DNA from: Hymenobacter metallicola
GTDB lineage: Bacteria; Bacteroidota; Bacteroidia; Cytophagales; Hymenobacteraceae
Length of the DNA stretch: 64,000 nt
Assembly (NCBI RefSeq): GCF_004745645.1
Contig: NZ_SRMB01000007.1
Span: 1 to 64,000, forward strand
Direction of reading: 5' to 3'
The translations under genes were made by a program, and so were the position numbers. How positions within the stretch are numbered: the first letter of the stretch is position 1; every line of letters begins with the position of its first letter. Positions 1 through 9,392 of this stretch are shown here, in pieces. The notes under the pieces are model-generated. The model was not told where the DNA came from. It made no database searches and saw only the letters and a program-made list of their open reading frames with translations.

Positions 1-59
1 CCTGAACTGCTGCCCATGCACGTCTACTGGCCTAGTAAAGTAGTCCTACAGACCAGATT

Positions 60-127
60 GAGTTCAAGAAACTCGTTCACCTTTCAACGTTCATTTAACT
101 CAGGATGGTGATGAGTTTCCTGAACTC
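60..127. repeat. Short inverted repeat in the 5' flank
   Basis: A 15-base arm at 60-74 (gagttcaagaaactc) is mirrored at 113-127 (gagtttcctgaactc) with 14 of 15 matches across a 38-base spacer. It lies in the 238-base stretch before the first gene, where nothing else is recognisable. It could be an operator pair, a transcript hairpin or chance; no known element was recognised. Confidence 0.3.
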
Positions 128-238
128 CTTGCTTTTCGGAAGTTTGGGTAAGGTCTCGTTCGTACGAGTGGAGCTTGGTCGTTTTAAAACAAAACCTAAG
201 GGACGCAGGTACGCTACTTGCACCTTTCCTGGTTGAGC

Positions 239-1303
239 ATGTCGACTTCCCGCCGCATTTTTCTCTGGACCCTTAGCGTGCTGGCCCTACTGGCCGCTGG
301 TGGCTTTATCATTGGCTGCTCGATTTCGGCCCCGCGCTATGCAGGGCCCCGATCTGACCATTTCGATGGCAAGCAGTTTCAGAACGCGGGTGGGGTACAT
401 GCCCAGGAAGGTCTCAGGCCCATGCTGCGCTGGATGCTGCACCGCGAAAAAGGGCCGTTTCCGGAGCAGCCCGCCGCACCCTACGGTCCCAAGCCCCCGG
501 CGCGCGTCAGCGGCGGGCAGCTGCGCGTGACCTTCGTCAACCACGGCACCTTTCTGCTACAAGTCGATGGCCTCAACATTCTGACCGACCCCATTTGGAG
601 TGAGCGGACCAGCCCCTACCAGTGGATAGGCCCCAAACGGCTGCGCCCCCCGGGCCTTCGCTTCGAGGATTTGCCCAAAATCGACGTCGTTCTCATCAGC
701 CACAACCACTACGACCACCTCGACGTGGGCACTCTGCGCCGCCTGGTGGCCCGCGACCAGCCCCGCATCTTTGCCGGGCTCGGCGTTGCGCAGTTTCTGA
801 CCGAGGAAAAGATACCCAATGCCACGGACCTGGAGTGGTGGCAGCAGGTGCCGCTCAGTGCCCAGGTCAAGCTCAACTGCGTTCCGGCCCAGCACTTCAG
901 CGGCCGGGGCCTGCGCGACCGGGACGCGACGCTCTGGGCCGGCTACGTATTGCAAACCTCGGCCGGCAACCTGTATTATGCCGGCGACACTGGGTATGGG
1001 CAGTTTTTTGCCGAAATCGGGCGGCGCTTTGCTCCTATGCGCTTGGCCATCCTGCCCATTGGGGCTTACCGCCCGCAGTGGTTTATGGCTCCCATCCACA
1101 TTTCGCCGGCCGAGGCCGTGCAGGCCCACCTGGATGTGCAAGCCCGGCAAAGCGTGGCCACGCACTTCGGCACTTTTCAACTTGCCGATGACGGCCTGAC
1201 GGAGCCTGTCACCGATTTGCGCCGGGCTCTACAGGAAAAATCAGTGCCCGATTCAACTTTTTTGGTGCTGAAAGAAGGCGTGGGCTGGACAGCTCAACCG
1301 TAG
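239..1303 (+). CDS. MBL-fold metal-dependent hydrolase (NAPE-PLD/UlaG-like)
   Basis: Metallo-beta-lactamase-fold hydrolase of 354 residues, closest in pattern to the NAPE-hydrolysing phospholipase D-like and UlaG-like branch. The metal motif H155-x-H157-x-D159-H160 is intact, preceded by a TDPIWSER...GPKRLRPPG segment typical of the NAPE-PLD group, and followed by AGDTGYG and a late THFGTF histidine. The N-terminus has one hydrophobic segment ending IIGC (Cys27), so it is membrane-anchored or a lipoprotein. An in-frame TTG lies at 218, but the ATG at 239 gives a proper signal segment and is preferred. The substrate cannot be read from sequence; a phosphodiester lipid is a family-based guess. 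Confidence 0.85.
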   Translation: MSTSRRIFLWTLSVLALLAAGGFIIGCSISAPRYAGPRSDHFDGKQFQNAGGVHAQEGLRPMLRWMLHREKGPFPEQPAAPYGPKPPARVSGGQLRVTFVNHGTFLLQVDGLNILTDPIWSERTSPYQWIGPKRLRPPGLRFEDLPKIDVVLISHNHYDHLDVGTLRRLVARDQPRIFAGLGVAQFLTEEKIPNATDLEWWQQVPLSAQVKLNCVPAQHFSGRGLRDRDATLWAGYVLQTSAGNLYYAGDTGYGQFFAEIGRRFAPMRLAILPIGAYRPQWFMAPIHISPAEAVQAHLDVQARQSVATHFGTFQLADDGLTEPVTDLRRALQEKSVPDSTFLVLKEGVGWTAQP

Positions 1304-1679
1304 GTCCGGCCCTTGTTCAAACAGCTTCCGGCCCCGGCTGCGGCTGGGCTCTAATTGGATAAAGCGACTAAGTAGCGAGCTATTAACACGCATGTATTAG
1401 AAGTACAATATACTTACAATCAAAATTTTACATCTTAGAAAGCACCCTCATTCCGAGCGGCAAGCTGGCCGTAAACTCCTCATTTATACGACAAAAGCTA
1501 GTCAGCCCTCCATCTAGCTCAACTGTAGCTGCGCCGGTAGTTGAGGTTGCCGTTCAGCTTTGGATAGGATACAACTTAGAACAGATAGTAGCCCAAAGAA
1601 CAACCTTATCCGGCAGCCTCAGGTATATAGCGACACCACCATAGAGAGCATCTGCGCTTTCCTAACCACTGTTCTATAT
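1304..1679. other. Intergenic region, partly AT-rich
   Basis: No gene is supported here. The stretch from about 1360 to 1440 is AT-rich compared with the flanks and could hold the promoter of the OmpA-family gene, but no clear TAnnTTTG box with a matching upstream TTTG was found. An open frame reaches back to 1560, but it lacks signal-peptide character before 1680. Confidence 0.4.
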
Positions 1680-3275
1680 ATGAGACTACACCTTACCTCC
1701 CCAAAAGCCTTGGTGCTGGGGTTGTCGTTGCTGGCTCTGGCGCCGCGCGACGGACACAGTCAGAACGCCGAGAAAAAAACCGGCCTCAGCCTGTACGGCT
1801 CTACCCTGCAATACCACGGTGACCATGGCTCCGAGTGGTTCAAGAACGACAAAATTGAGTTCGGCGCGGGCCTGAAACTAGGCCGCTACATCACGCCCGG
1901 CCTCGACCTGGGTCTGGACCTGAGCTACGGCGAAATGGCCTTTTCGGCCGACCCACCCAAGAACACGATTCAGCCTTTCAGCGGCTTCCGCGCCAACGTC
2001 GTGAACATCGGCATCCCGGTGACGCTGAAGCTAAACAACGGCTGGGCCTTCAAGGAAGACGCCTTCTTTGCCCCCTACCTAAGCCTGGCTCCTGGTATCT
2101 TCTTCGCCAGCACCGACCGGTTCCGCGCGACCAGCAACACCAACCCCGACAACCGCGACCTGTACGCGTTTGACATTCACGGCGCGGCTGGTATCCGCCT
2201 GAATTTCTCGTCGAGCGTATCGGCCTTCATCCAGACCGGCCAGCACTACATCCTGACCGACCAGATTGACGGCATTACGCTCAAAGGCAACATCAATGAC
2301 CGCTACCTGCAGCACACGGCGGGCCTGACCTTCAACTTCGGCAAAACCATTGATACCGATGGGGACGGCGTAGGCGACAAGAAGGATAAGTGCCCCGGCA
2401 CGCCCACCGGCGTAGCCGTAGACGCCAACGGCTGCCCCCTCGACGGCGACGGCGACGGTGTACCGGATTACCAAGATAAGTGCCCCACCGAAAAAGGTGT
2501 AGCTAACTTGGAAGGCTGCCCCGACCGTGACGGCGACGGTGTGCGCGACGGCGACGACGCCTGCCCCGACACCCCCGGCAAGGCCGAGCTGCGCGGCTGC
2601 CCCGATGCCGACAACGACGGTGTAATCGACTCGGCCGATAAGTGCCCCGATACTCCTGCCGGCGTGAAAGTTGACGCTACGGGTTGCCCCATTGATACCG
2701 ACGGTGACGGTGTTCCGGACTACCTCGACCGCTGCCCACAACGTCCCGGCCCAGCTTCGAACAAAGGCTGCCCCGAAATGAAGGTGGAGGAGAAGAAAAA
2801 GCTCCAGGAAGCCACTAAGTACATCCAGTTCGAATTCGATAAGGCCACGCTGAAGCCGATTTCGTTCCCGACCCTGAATGGCCTGGTTGAAATCCTGAAT
2901 GCTTACCCCGACTACTCGCTGGGCATCTCGGCCCACGCCGATAACAAGGGTGACGATGCCTACAACCTGCGTTTGTCGGATGCCCGCGCCGCCTCGGCCC
3001 GCACCTACATGCTCAGCAAAGGCATCCCCGCCGACCGCATCGTGTCGCATGGCTACGGCGAAACCAAGCCGATTGCCGATAACGCTACCGAAGCCGGCCG
3101 CGCCATCAACCGCCGCGTAGAGTTCGACGTGTACCTGCCCGGCGACCCGAACCCAGCGGAAACCAAGTACGGTCCGGCTCCCGAAATCCCGGCTGCGCCC
3201 GTAAAGGCAGCACCCGTGAAAAAGGCTCCGGTGAAAAAAGCCCCGGTTAAGAAAGCGGCCCCGCGCCGTAAGTAA
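1680..3275 (+). CDS. OmpA-family outer membrane protein with thrombospondin type 3 repeats
   Basis: Outer-membrane protein of 531 residues. Order: signal peptide (about 1-27, ending GHSQ), an eight-stranded-type beta-barrel region (about 30-222), five or so calcium-binding thrombospondin type 3 repeats rich in DxDGDGVxD and CP pairs (about 225-365), an OmpA-like peptidoglycan-binding domain (about 381-490, with IQFEFDKATL, SAHADNKG and NRRVEF), and a lysine-proline-alanine tail of PVKKA repeats. The frame is open back to 1560, but the ATG at 1680 starts a normal signal peptide. It probably tethers the outer membrane to peptidoglycan. A strong terminator follows. Confidence 0.92.
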   Translation: MRLHLTSPKALVLGLSLLALAPRDGHSQNAEKKTGLSLYGSTLQYHGDHGSEWFKNDKIEFGAGLKLGRYITPGLDLGLDLSYGEMAFSADPPKNTIQPFSGFRANVVNIGIPVTLKLNNGWAFKEDAFFAPYLSLAPGIFFASTDRFRATSNTNPDNRDLYAFDIHGAAGIRLNFSSSVSAFIQTGQHYILTDQIDGITLKGNINDRYLQHTAGLTFNFGKTIDTDGDGVGDKKDKCPGTPTGVAVDANGCPLDGDGDGVPDYQDKCPTEKGVANLEGCPDRDGDGVRDGDDACPDTPGKAELRGCPDADNDGVIDSADKCPDTPAGVKVDATGCPIDTDGDGVPDYLDRCPQRPGPASNKGCPEMKVEEKKKLQEATKYIQFEFDKATLKPISFPTLNGLVEILNAYPDYSLGISAHADNKGDDAYNLRLSDARAASARTYMLSKGIPADRIVSHGYGETKPIADNATEAGRAINRRVEFDVYLPGDPNPAETKYGPAPEIPAAPVKAAPVKKAPVKKAPVKKAAPRRK

Positions 3276-3314
3276 GCTCCGGCATCTGCCTCGAGCAGAT
3301 TGAGTACCTTCCTA

Positions 3315-3349
3315 AAAGTGGCCAGCTACGGTAGCTGGCCACTTTTTTT
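3315..3349 (+). terminator. Rho-independent terminator after the OmpA-family gene
   Basis: Perfect stem aaagtggccagctac / gtagctggccacttt with a one-base loop, followed by a T-run. Confidence 0.9.
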
Positions 3350-3467
3350 GTGCCTATTCGGTTTGTATCAATCAGTCGGAACGAAAAAAACGGAATTGCA
3401 CTTTTCAGCCTGCTCAGCTTTTGGCTACTAATTCACCAATTGGTAAAATCCAGTTCTAAATAATGTG

Positions 3468-3475
3468 TAATTTTG
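3468..3475 (+). promoter_or_regulatory. Candidate Bacteroidota -7 box (TAATTTTG)
   Basis: TAATTTTG matches the TAnnTTTG consensus about 95 bases before the peptidase start. The upstream partner is poor: the nearest TTGG is at 3440-3443, slightly far. Plausible only. Confidence 0.35.
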
Positions 3476-3570
3476 TAGCATCGGTAAAAACTGGCCTGGT
3501 TAGCAGCTTGTCTTATCGTATCTTACCTAGCTTTTTTCAATTGCCCCCTGGAACCTCCTTCTAGTTCTCT

Positions 3571-6033
3571 ATGAAAATATTGTACTTTTTTAGTGCCATC
3601 ATGTTTTGTAGTCTGACTAGCTCGGCGCAAGACCAGATGTACCAGACGCCGCCCAAATCCATTGCGGCCCTCGCCGACGCCCCGAGCACGCCCCGCGTGA
3701 GCGTGTCGTCGAATGGGCAGTGGATGCTGCTGCTCGACAATCAGGACATGCCCAGCATTGCCGACCTCTCGCAGCCCGAACTGCGCATAGGCGGTTTGCG
3801 CATCAACCCTAAAACCAACGGCCCGAGCCGGGTGAGCTACATTTCCAAGCTCCGGCTCAAACACTTGCCCGACGGCAAGGAGCTGCTGGTGCAGGGTTTG
3901 CCGGCCAAAGCCCGCATCAGCGAAGTGACCTGGTCGCCCGATAACACCAAGGTTGCCTTCACGCACACCTCCGACCGGCACGTGGAGCTCTGGATTCTGG
4001 ACGTGGCCTCGGCTTCGGCCCGCCTGATGCCCAACCTGTTTCTGAACAGCGTGTTCGGCAAGTCCTTCGAGTGGGTATCCGACAGCCAGACGCTACTGGC
4101 CCGCGCTATTGTGGGCGGCCGGGGCGAAACTCCCATTATTAGCCCCGTGCCGATGGGCCCCACGGTGCAGGAAAACAGCGGCAAGAAAGCCCCGGCCCGC
4201 ACCTACCAGGATTTGCTGAAAAACCCGACCGACGAAAAGCTGTTCGAGTTTTACGCTACTTCTCAGGTGGTAAAAGTGACCGTAACGGGCCGCATGCAGC
4301 CGCTGGGCCAGCCCGGCATTGTGCAGCAGGCCTCGCCCTCGCCCAACGGCCGCTACGCCCTGATTAAAACCCGGCACCGCCCCTATTCCTATACATTGCC
4401 CTACAGCGACTTCCCGCTGCAGGTTGACATTATGAGCATGGAAGGCCTGCTGGTGAAAACCATGGCCGACCTGCCCCTGGCCGACAATGTACCCAGCAGC
4501 TTCGACGCGGTAGCCACGGGCCAGCGCAACCACGGCTGGCGCGCCGACGTGCCCTCGACCCTGTACTGGGTAGAAGCTCAGGATGGCGGCGACCCGAAGG
4601 CTACGGCTACGGTGCGTGAGAAAATCTTTACCCTGGCCGCGCCCTTCGAAACCGAACCCCAGGAACTGGCCTCTCTCCCCCTGCGCTTCCGCGACATTAT
4701 TTGGGGCAATGCCAACCTGGCCCTGATTGAGGGCTACCGTTGGGCCGACCGCAAGGAAATGACCTGGACCCTGAACCCGACCACCAAAACGCAGCCCGTG
4801 GTGCTCTTCGACCGGTCGTCCCAGGATACGTACACGGCGCCCGGCACGCCCTATACCCAGCACAACCTCACGGGCAATGAGGTGTTGGCAACCGATGCCA
4901 AGGGCGAAACCCTGTATTTCATCGGCGCCGGAGCCTCACCCGAAGGCGACCGGCCTTTCGTGGATGAGCTGGACGTAGCCACCAAGAAAAGCACCCGCTG
5001 GTGGCGTTCCGAGGCCCCCTTCTACGAGGTGCCCGTCACGATTCTGGATCTGAACAAACGCCAGCTTATCACGCGGCGCGAGTCGCAGCAGGAAGCGCCC
5101 AATTATTACCTGCGGGAAGTAAAAAGCGCCAAGCTGACGCCCCTGACCAAGTTTGCCAACCCTTACGCGGCCGTGGGTAACCTGACCAAGCAAGTACTGA
5201 AGTATAAGCGGGCCGATGGCGTCGACTTGACAGCTAACCTGTACCTGCCCTACGGCTACAAGAAGGAAGACGGCCCCCTGCCTACGCTGATGGAGGCCTA
5301 CCCCGTGGAGTTCAAGAACAAAGCCAATGCCGGCCAGGTAAAAGGCTCGCCGTATGCCTTTACCCGCCTAAGCTGGGGCTCGCCTATCTACTGGGTCACC
5401 CAGGGCTACGCCGTGCTGCAAGGCACCAGCATTCCGATTGTGGGCGAAGGCGCCAAAGAACCCAACGATACCTACGTAGACCAGCTGGTGGCCAGTGCCA
5501 AGGCGGCCATCGACGAAGGGGCCCGGCTGGGGGTAGTCGACCGGAAGCGGGTGGCGGTAATGGGCCACTCGTACGGGGCCTTCATGACGGCCAACCTGCT
5601 GGCCCACACCGACCTGTTTAAGGCCGGTATTGCCCGCAGCGGCGCTTACAACCGTACCCTGACGCCCTTTGGCTTCCAGGCCGAGGAGCGGACGTACTGG
5701 GAAGCGCCGGAGGTCTACACGAAAATGTCGCCCTTCACCTACGCCGATAAAATTAAGACGCCGCTGCTGCTCATTCACGGGGAAGCCGACAACAACTCGG
5801 GCACTTTCCCACTGCAGAGTGAGCGGTTTTACAACGCGCTGAAAGGCCACGGGGCCACGGTGCGCTACGTGGTGCTGCCTTTTGAGGCCCACGGCTACTC
5901 GGCCCGCGAATCGGTGATGCACACGCTGTGGGAAATGAACAGCTGGCTCGATAAGTACGTGAAGCAGCCCGCCGCCGCGGCCCCGGCCACTCCCGACCAG
6001 AGTGCGGTGGGAACCAAGACAGAAGGCAACTAA
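3571..6033 (+). CDS. S9 family peptidase, glutamyl endopeptidase-like
   Basis: Serine peptidase of the prolyl oligopeptidase family, 820 residues, with a signal peptide (about 1-19) so it acts outside the cytoplasm. An N-terminal beta-propeller-like region occupies about residues 30-540, then an alpha/beta-hydrolase domain. The catalytic triad is visible as Ser667 (GHSYGAF), Asp740 (HGEADNN) and His774 (EAHGYS). The stretches around the serine (ARSGAYNRTLTPFGFQ) and GTFPLQSERFY resemble the plant chloroplast glutamyl endopeptidase (S9D) rather than dipeptidyl peptidase IV. Cleavage after glutamate is inferred from that likeness. The C-terminus is an alanine-proline-rich tail with no sorting domain. 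Confidence 0.9.
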   Translation: MKILYFFSAIMFCSLTSSAQDQMYQTPPKSIAALADAPSTPRVSVSSNGQWMLLLDNQDMPSIADLSQPELRIGGLRINPKTNGPSRVSYISKLRLKHLPDGKELLVQGLPAKARISEVTWSPDNTKVAFTHTSDRHVELWILDVASASARLMPNLFLNSVFGKSFEWVSDSQTLLARAIVGGRGETPIISPVPMGPTVQENSGKKAPARTYQDLLKNPTDEKLFEFYATSQVVKVTVTGRMQPLGQPGIVQQASPSPNGRYALIKTRHRPYSYTLPYSDFPLQVDIMSMEGLLVKTMADLPLADNVPSSFDAVATGQRNHGWRADVPSTLYWVEAQDGGDPKATATVREKIFTLAAPFETEPQELASLPLRFRDIIWGNANLALIEGYRWADRKEMTWTLNPTTKTQPVVLFDRSSQDTYTAPGTPYTQHNLTGNEVLATDAKGETLYFIGAGASPEGDRPFVDELDVATKKSTRWWRSEAPFYEVPVTILDLNKRQLITRRESQQEAPNYYLREVKSAKLTPLTKFANPYAAVGNLTKQVLKYKRADGVDLTANLYLPYGYKKEDGPLPTLMEAYPVEFKNKANAGQVKGSPYAFTRLSWGSPIYWVTQGYAVLQGTSIPIVGEGAKEPNDTYVDQLVASAKAAIDEGARLGVVDRKRVAVMGHSYGAFMTANLLAHTDLFKAGIARSGAYNRTLTPFGFQAEERTYWEAPEVYTKMSPFTYADKIKTPLLLIHGEADNNSGTFPLQSERFYNALKGHGATVRYVVLPFEAHGYSARESVMHTLWEMNSWLDKYVKQPAAAAPATPDQSAVGTKTEGN

Positions 6034-6052
6034 CACACTTTTCCTGACCCAT

Positions 6053-6090
6053 AAAAAAAGCCCCGATCTGCATAGGTCGGGGCTTTTTTT
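6053..6090. terminator. Bidirectional terminator
   Basis: A-run, stem agccccga / tcggggct and T-run between the convergent peptidase and DUF72 genes, so it can serve both strands. Confidence 0.9.
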
Positions 6091-6102
6091 GTGAGGTAGA
6101 AT

Positions 6103-6840
6103 TTATTGGCTCGGGGTAGCCCGGCAATAGTCGCGCAGTTGCAGTCCATTGCGGATAGCGGAGGTGTCAATGTCGTTGTTGAAATAAATATAGGCCTGCT
6201 TTATCACGGGTTCCTGCCGTATTCTTTCGGCCAGCTGAATCAACTCCTGCTCCGAATAGGGCGACTTATAGAGCTCCGGAATGCCGTGCAGCCGGTAGTA
6301 TAGCGTGGGGGTGTTGGCAATGACAGCAGTAGGCAGGGCCGGATGGCTTTGCCCGCAGAAGCTGATGTTGCGGCGGGCCAGCTCCTGAAACACGTGCCCG
6401 TCCCACCAGCTCGGGTGCCGAAACTCGAGTACGTTGGCAAAGGCCGGATTCAGGCTTTCGACGATTTTGTGCAGGCGCTCCTCCGAATAGGCCGTGCGGG
6501 GCGGCAGCTGAAACAGCACTGGCCCCAGCTTTTCGCGCAGACCTTCGTGCATAGTCCCGTAGAAATCGGCCAGCAGCTGGGCACAGTCGTTGAACTGCTT
6601 GTAGTGGGTAATCAGCCGAGGGGCTTTGGTGGCAAAGACAAATTCCGGCGGGCTGATGTTGTACCAGTTTTCCACGAAAGAGAGCTGCGGAAACCGATAA
6701 AACGTCACGTTCAGCTCCAGCGTGTTGAAGTGCTGGCTGTAGAATTCGAACCAGCGGCGCTGGGGCAGTTTCTCGGGATAAAACGAGCCGCGCCAGTGCC
6801 GGTAGTGAAATCCCGAACAGCCAATAAACCAGGAATCCAT
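6103..6840 (-). CDS. DUF72 domain-containing protein (copy 1)
   Basis: DUF72 (YecE-like) protein of 245 residues with a TIM-barrel fold in the family. Recognised by the N-terminal IGCSGFHYRHWRGSFYP, the NTLELNVTFYR segment, KAPRLITHYK, LGPVLFQLPP, EFRHPSWW and the late YYRLHG and YFNND motifs. The biochemical role of DUF72 is not established. A clear paralogue lies at 9393-10127 on the same strand, with near-identical core motifs but many substitutions, so this is an old duplication. Its 3' end shares the terminator at 6053-6090. Confidence 0.9.
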   Translation of the reverse strand: MDSWFIGCSGFHYRHWRGSFYPEKLPQRRWFEFYSQHFNTLELNVTFYRFPQLSFVENWYNISPPEFVFATKAPRLITHYKQFNDCAQLLADFYGTMHEGLREKLGPVLFQLPPRTAYSEERLHKIVESLNPAFANVLEFRHPSWWDGHVFQELARRNISFCGQSHPALPTAVIANTPTLYYRLHGIPELYKSPYSEQELIQLAERIRQEPVIKQAYIYFNNDIDTSAIRNGLQLRDYCRATPSQ

Positions 6841-6970
6841 AGGCAGGATATCGTAAGACAGATCAAGCGTTTATACGCTGAATATCTGGCGGCAGTCAAC
6901 GGGTAACCTTGCACGGAGGAGCCACGTTTAAGCCCATAGTTCTATTACATCACCTTTAAATTCAAACGTC

Positions 6971-7258
6971 ATGAAAACGTTCAAGATATATATGGTCATG
7001 TTGCTCGCCTTTTTTATGCTGAGCACTACGGTCAACACTGCCCAGGCGCAGGACGCTCCCAAGAAAGGTTGGAGCAAAAAGGCTAAAGGTGCCGCCATCG
7101 GTGGCGGGGCTGGCGTAGTAGGTGGTGCCGTGGTAGGTGGTACCAAGGGCGCCATCATTGGCGGGGTAGCCGGCGCTGCTGCCGGGGGCCTGATTGGTCG
7201 TAAGAAAGACAGAAAGAAAGACCCGGTTCGTCATGCCGAGTACACTAAAAAAGACTAA
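6971..7258 (+). CDS. Small glycine-zipper protein
   Basis: 95-residue exported protein. A signal peptide (about 1-26, ending AQAQ) is followed by a lysine-rich link and a glycine-zipper segment (about 39-76) of GAAIGGGAGVVGG and GAIIGGVAGAAAGG type, then a highly charged tail. Such glycine zippers insert in or pack against membranes; the family resembles YMGG-like Gly-zipper proteins. No partner is evident from neighbours. A strong terminator follows. Confidence 0.8.
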   Translation: MKTFKIYMVMLLAFFMLSTTVNTAQAQDAPKKGWSKKAKGAAIGGGAGVVGGAVVGGTKGAIIGGVAGAAAGGLIGRKKDRKKDPVRHAEYTKKD

Positions 7259-7294
7259 GTCCGAAGCTGCTTAACGCAAGTTTAGTGACAAGCA

Positions 7295-7329
7295 AGAGCC
7301 CGTAGCACCACGCTACGGGCTCTTTTTTT
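7295..7329 (+). terminator. Rho-independent terminator after the glycine-zipper gene
   Basis: Stem agagcccgtagc / gctacgggctct followed by seven T. Confidence 0.92.
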
Positions 7330-7547
7330 GTCCTTTTTTGATCCTTGTTGCAGAATTGGCCTGGGCCACGCGGCCTCTTATTCTCCCTAGGACCCCGCTT
7401 TATTTATAAAGATTTAAATATAGACTATAAAAATATCTCACGCGCGTTATATAAAAAATATTTTTCTTTTTACAAAACCTATTTTTTCAACCCGCCGTTA
7501 AAACCACCATAATTCAAATCAAACTTTGAACAATACAATAAATAGCC

Positions 7548-8033
7548 ATGAAAAACGTTTCTTCGTTTCTGCCTTTTTTTGCCCTCTGCGCTACTGTTTC
7601 TTTCTCGAGCTGCTCGAAAGAAGCCGACGAAATCACCCCGGAGAACCTGACGGCCGAAACCGCCAGCAACTCGACTAAAGCCCGCCCCCTACCCTGCGAC
7701 GACTTCGACTACCACATGGATACCAGCGGCAATGGTAATCGTTGTTGGCGGCAGGACATTGTCCGGAACGAGTACATGACCCGGACCCTGCTCAACCTCA
7801 ATTACGAAGTGTACATGACGCAAACTAAATACACGATTACCCCTTCCGGCATCGAAACCTCGGTCTGGGAAGGTACAATTCCCAACAGCAACGACGTTCC
7901 CAAATCCAAAACCGTATTCAAAACCAACATTTGGAACGAGTGCGGCAAGTACTACGACTCGGAATGTGAGAAATTCGCCAACGGCAAAATGGTTCTTACC
8001 CTGGTGCACAAAGCCAGCGACAAAGGCAAGTAA
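7548..8033 (+). CDS. Hypothetical lipoprotein
   Basis: 161 residues with a lipoprotein signal ending FSSC (Cys22). After a short acidic linker the mature part is hydrophilic with five cysteines (CDDF, RCW, ECGK, SEC region) that could form disulfides. I do not recognise the family. The roughly 160 bases upstream are strikingly AT-rich and contain the short inverted pair ttcaaa / tttgaa at about 7513-7530, which may be a regulatory region. Confidence 0.7.
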   Translation: MKNVSSFLPFFALCATVSFSSCSKEADEITPENLTAETASNSTKARPLPCDDFDYHMDTSGNGNRCWRQDIVRNEYMTRTLLNLNYEVYMTQTKYTITPSGIETSVWEGTIPNSNDVPKSKTVFKTNIWNECGKYYDSECEKFANGKMVLTLVHKASDKGK

Positions 8034-8052
8034 ACCGGTTGCCGCCTCGACT

Positions 8053-8092
8053 AAAAAAGCCGCTCTGTGCCTTACAGAGCGGCTTTTTCGGT
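8053..8092 (+). terminator. Rho-independent terminator
   Basis: A-run, stem aagccgctctgt / acagagcggctt and T-run just after the lipoprotein. It also lies beyond the stop of the convergent esterase gene, so it may serve both. Confidence 0.88.
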
Positions 8093-8132
8093 TTTACTTG
8101 CGGTAGGCGAATCACCTGTTGAGGCGGAGCAC

Positions 8133-9299
8133 TTATTGCTTTACAATGTGCTGGTACTGCACTTTGCCCTTCTGCTCTACCCCTACCAGATACAGGCCCG
8201 GCAGCCAAGCGTGAGTAGCTAGCCGCAAGCTGCCATCGGCGGCCACAGTGGTCGATACGGGCAGTAGGCGCCCCATATTGTCTCGGACACTGACCTGGGC
8301 CGCCGTTGCGGGCTGGGCCGCGCGAATAGTCAGCACATTTTCTACCGGATTAGGATAAAGCTGCAGCCGCTGACCAGAAGCCGCAGCGGCGGCGGCCAGT
8401 GGAGTACTGAGCTGGCTCAGGCGGTAGCGCCGCAGAAAGCGCCACACTTCCCGGCTGGCGTTGATGTCGCGGTTGGTGACGCCAATTGTGACGGCCGCCC
8501 CCGGCCAGGTGTGGCCCCCGTCGATGATTTTGTAGTGCTCAACCACGCTGCCGTTGCGGCCGCCGCTGTACACGTACCGCTCGGCCGTGCTGCCGTCGGT
8601 GGTGCTGGTATTGGGCACGTTGGTGACAGTAGGCGTGGGCGAGCAGCCATTAAAGCGCACCCAGTAATCGACAACGGTTGGAATGGGGGCAAACAGGATG
8701 TTGCCGTTGTAGGGGACGGTATTGTCGGCCGTGCCGTGAATTTCCATTACCGGCACCGGATGCTGGGGCGTGCAGGCGCTCAGGCGACTTTGCACAATGC
8801 TGCCCGTAACCGAGCCAATGGCGGCCACTCGGTTGCTGAGCTTGCAGGCCAGCTCATAGCTCATAAAGCCCCCGTTGCTCATGCCGGTGCTGTACACCCG
8901 GTCGGGGTCGATGGTGTAGCGGCTTTGCAGGGCAGTCAGCAGCTCGGACAGAAAGGCCACATCATCGACGCCGCCGGCGCCGGGGGCCACGAAGGTGTTC
9001 CAGAAGCGGCTGCCGGAGGCGTCAAGGGTGCCGTTGGGGTGCACGATGAGGAAATTGGCCGTATCGGCAATGGGCCGGAAGTCGCCGTAAAACTCCTGCT
9101 CCAGGTTGTTGGAACCATAGCCGTGCAGGTTAAAGAGCAGGGGCACGGCTTTGCCCGGGGAGTAGCCGGCCGGCACGTAGAGCCGATAGTCGCGCGTGAT
9201 ACCGCCGCTGACGATGGTGCCCGTCACGGTGCTTTGGGCCTGGCTGAAGCCGGGCAGTAGTAAGGCCAGCCCAAGGGCCGCCGGGAGTAGAGTTTTCAT
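8133..9299 (-). CDS. PHB depolymerase-family esterase with T9SS sorting domain
   Basis: Secreted esterase of 388 residues: signal peptide (1-21), alpha/beta-hydrolase domain of the Esterase_phb/LpqC type (about 25-290), and a type A T9SS C-terminal sorting domain (about 312-388, starting LQLYPNPVEN). Catalytic residues read as Ser141 (GMSNGG), Asp192 (HGTADNTVPY) and His263 (GGHTWPG). Such enzymes cleave polyhydroxyalkanoate, feruloyl or acetyl esters on plant polymers. Given the pectate lyase nearby, a plant cell-wall substrate is plausible but not shown. It should be exported by Sec, then anchored or released by T9SS. Confidence 0.88.
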   Translation of the reverse strand: MKTLLPAALGLALLLPGFSQAQSTVTGTIVSGGITRDYRLYVPAGYSPGKAVPLLFNLHGYGSNNLEQEFYGDFRPIADTANFLIVHPNGTLDASGSRFWNTFVAPGAGGVDDVAFLSELLTALQSRYTIDPDRVYSTGMSNGGFMSYELACKLSNRVAAIGSVTGSIVQSRLSACTPQHPVPVMEIHGTADNTVPYNGNILFAPIPTVVDYWVRFNGCSPTPTVTNVPNTSTTDGSTAERYVYSGGRNGSVVEHYKIIDGGHTWPGAAVTIGVTNRDINASREVWRFLRRYRLSQLSTPLAAAAAASGQRLQLYPNPVENVLTIRAAQPATAAQVSVRDNMGRLLPVSTTVAADGSLRLATHAWLPGLYLVGVEQKGKVQYQHIVKQ

Positions 9300-9392
9300 A
9301 GAGCAATAGTGGTAACGGGTTAAAACCAGTGCCTTAAAATGCAGCCCTGCGAAGGTACTACGCGGGAGTTGCCCACAAGGCCGATTTGGCGC

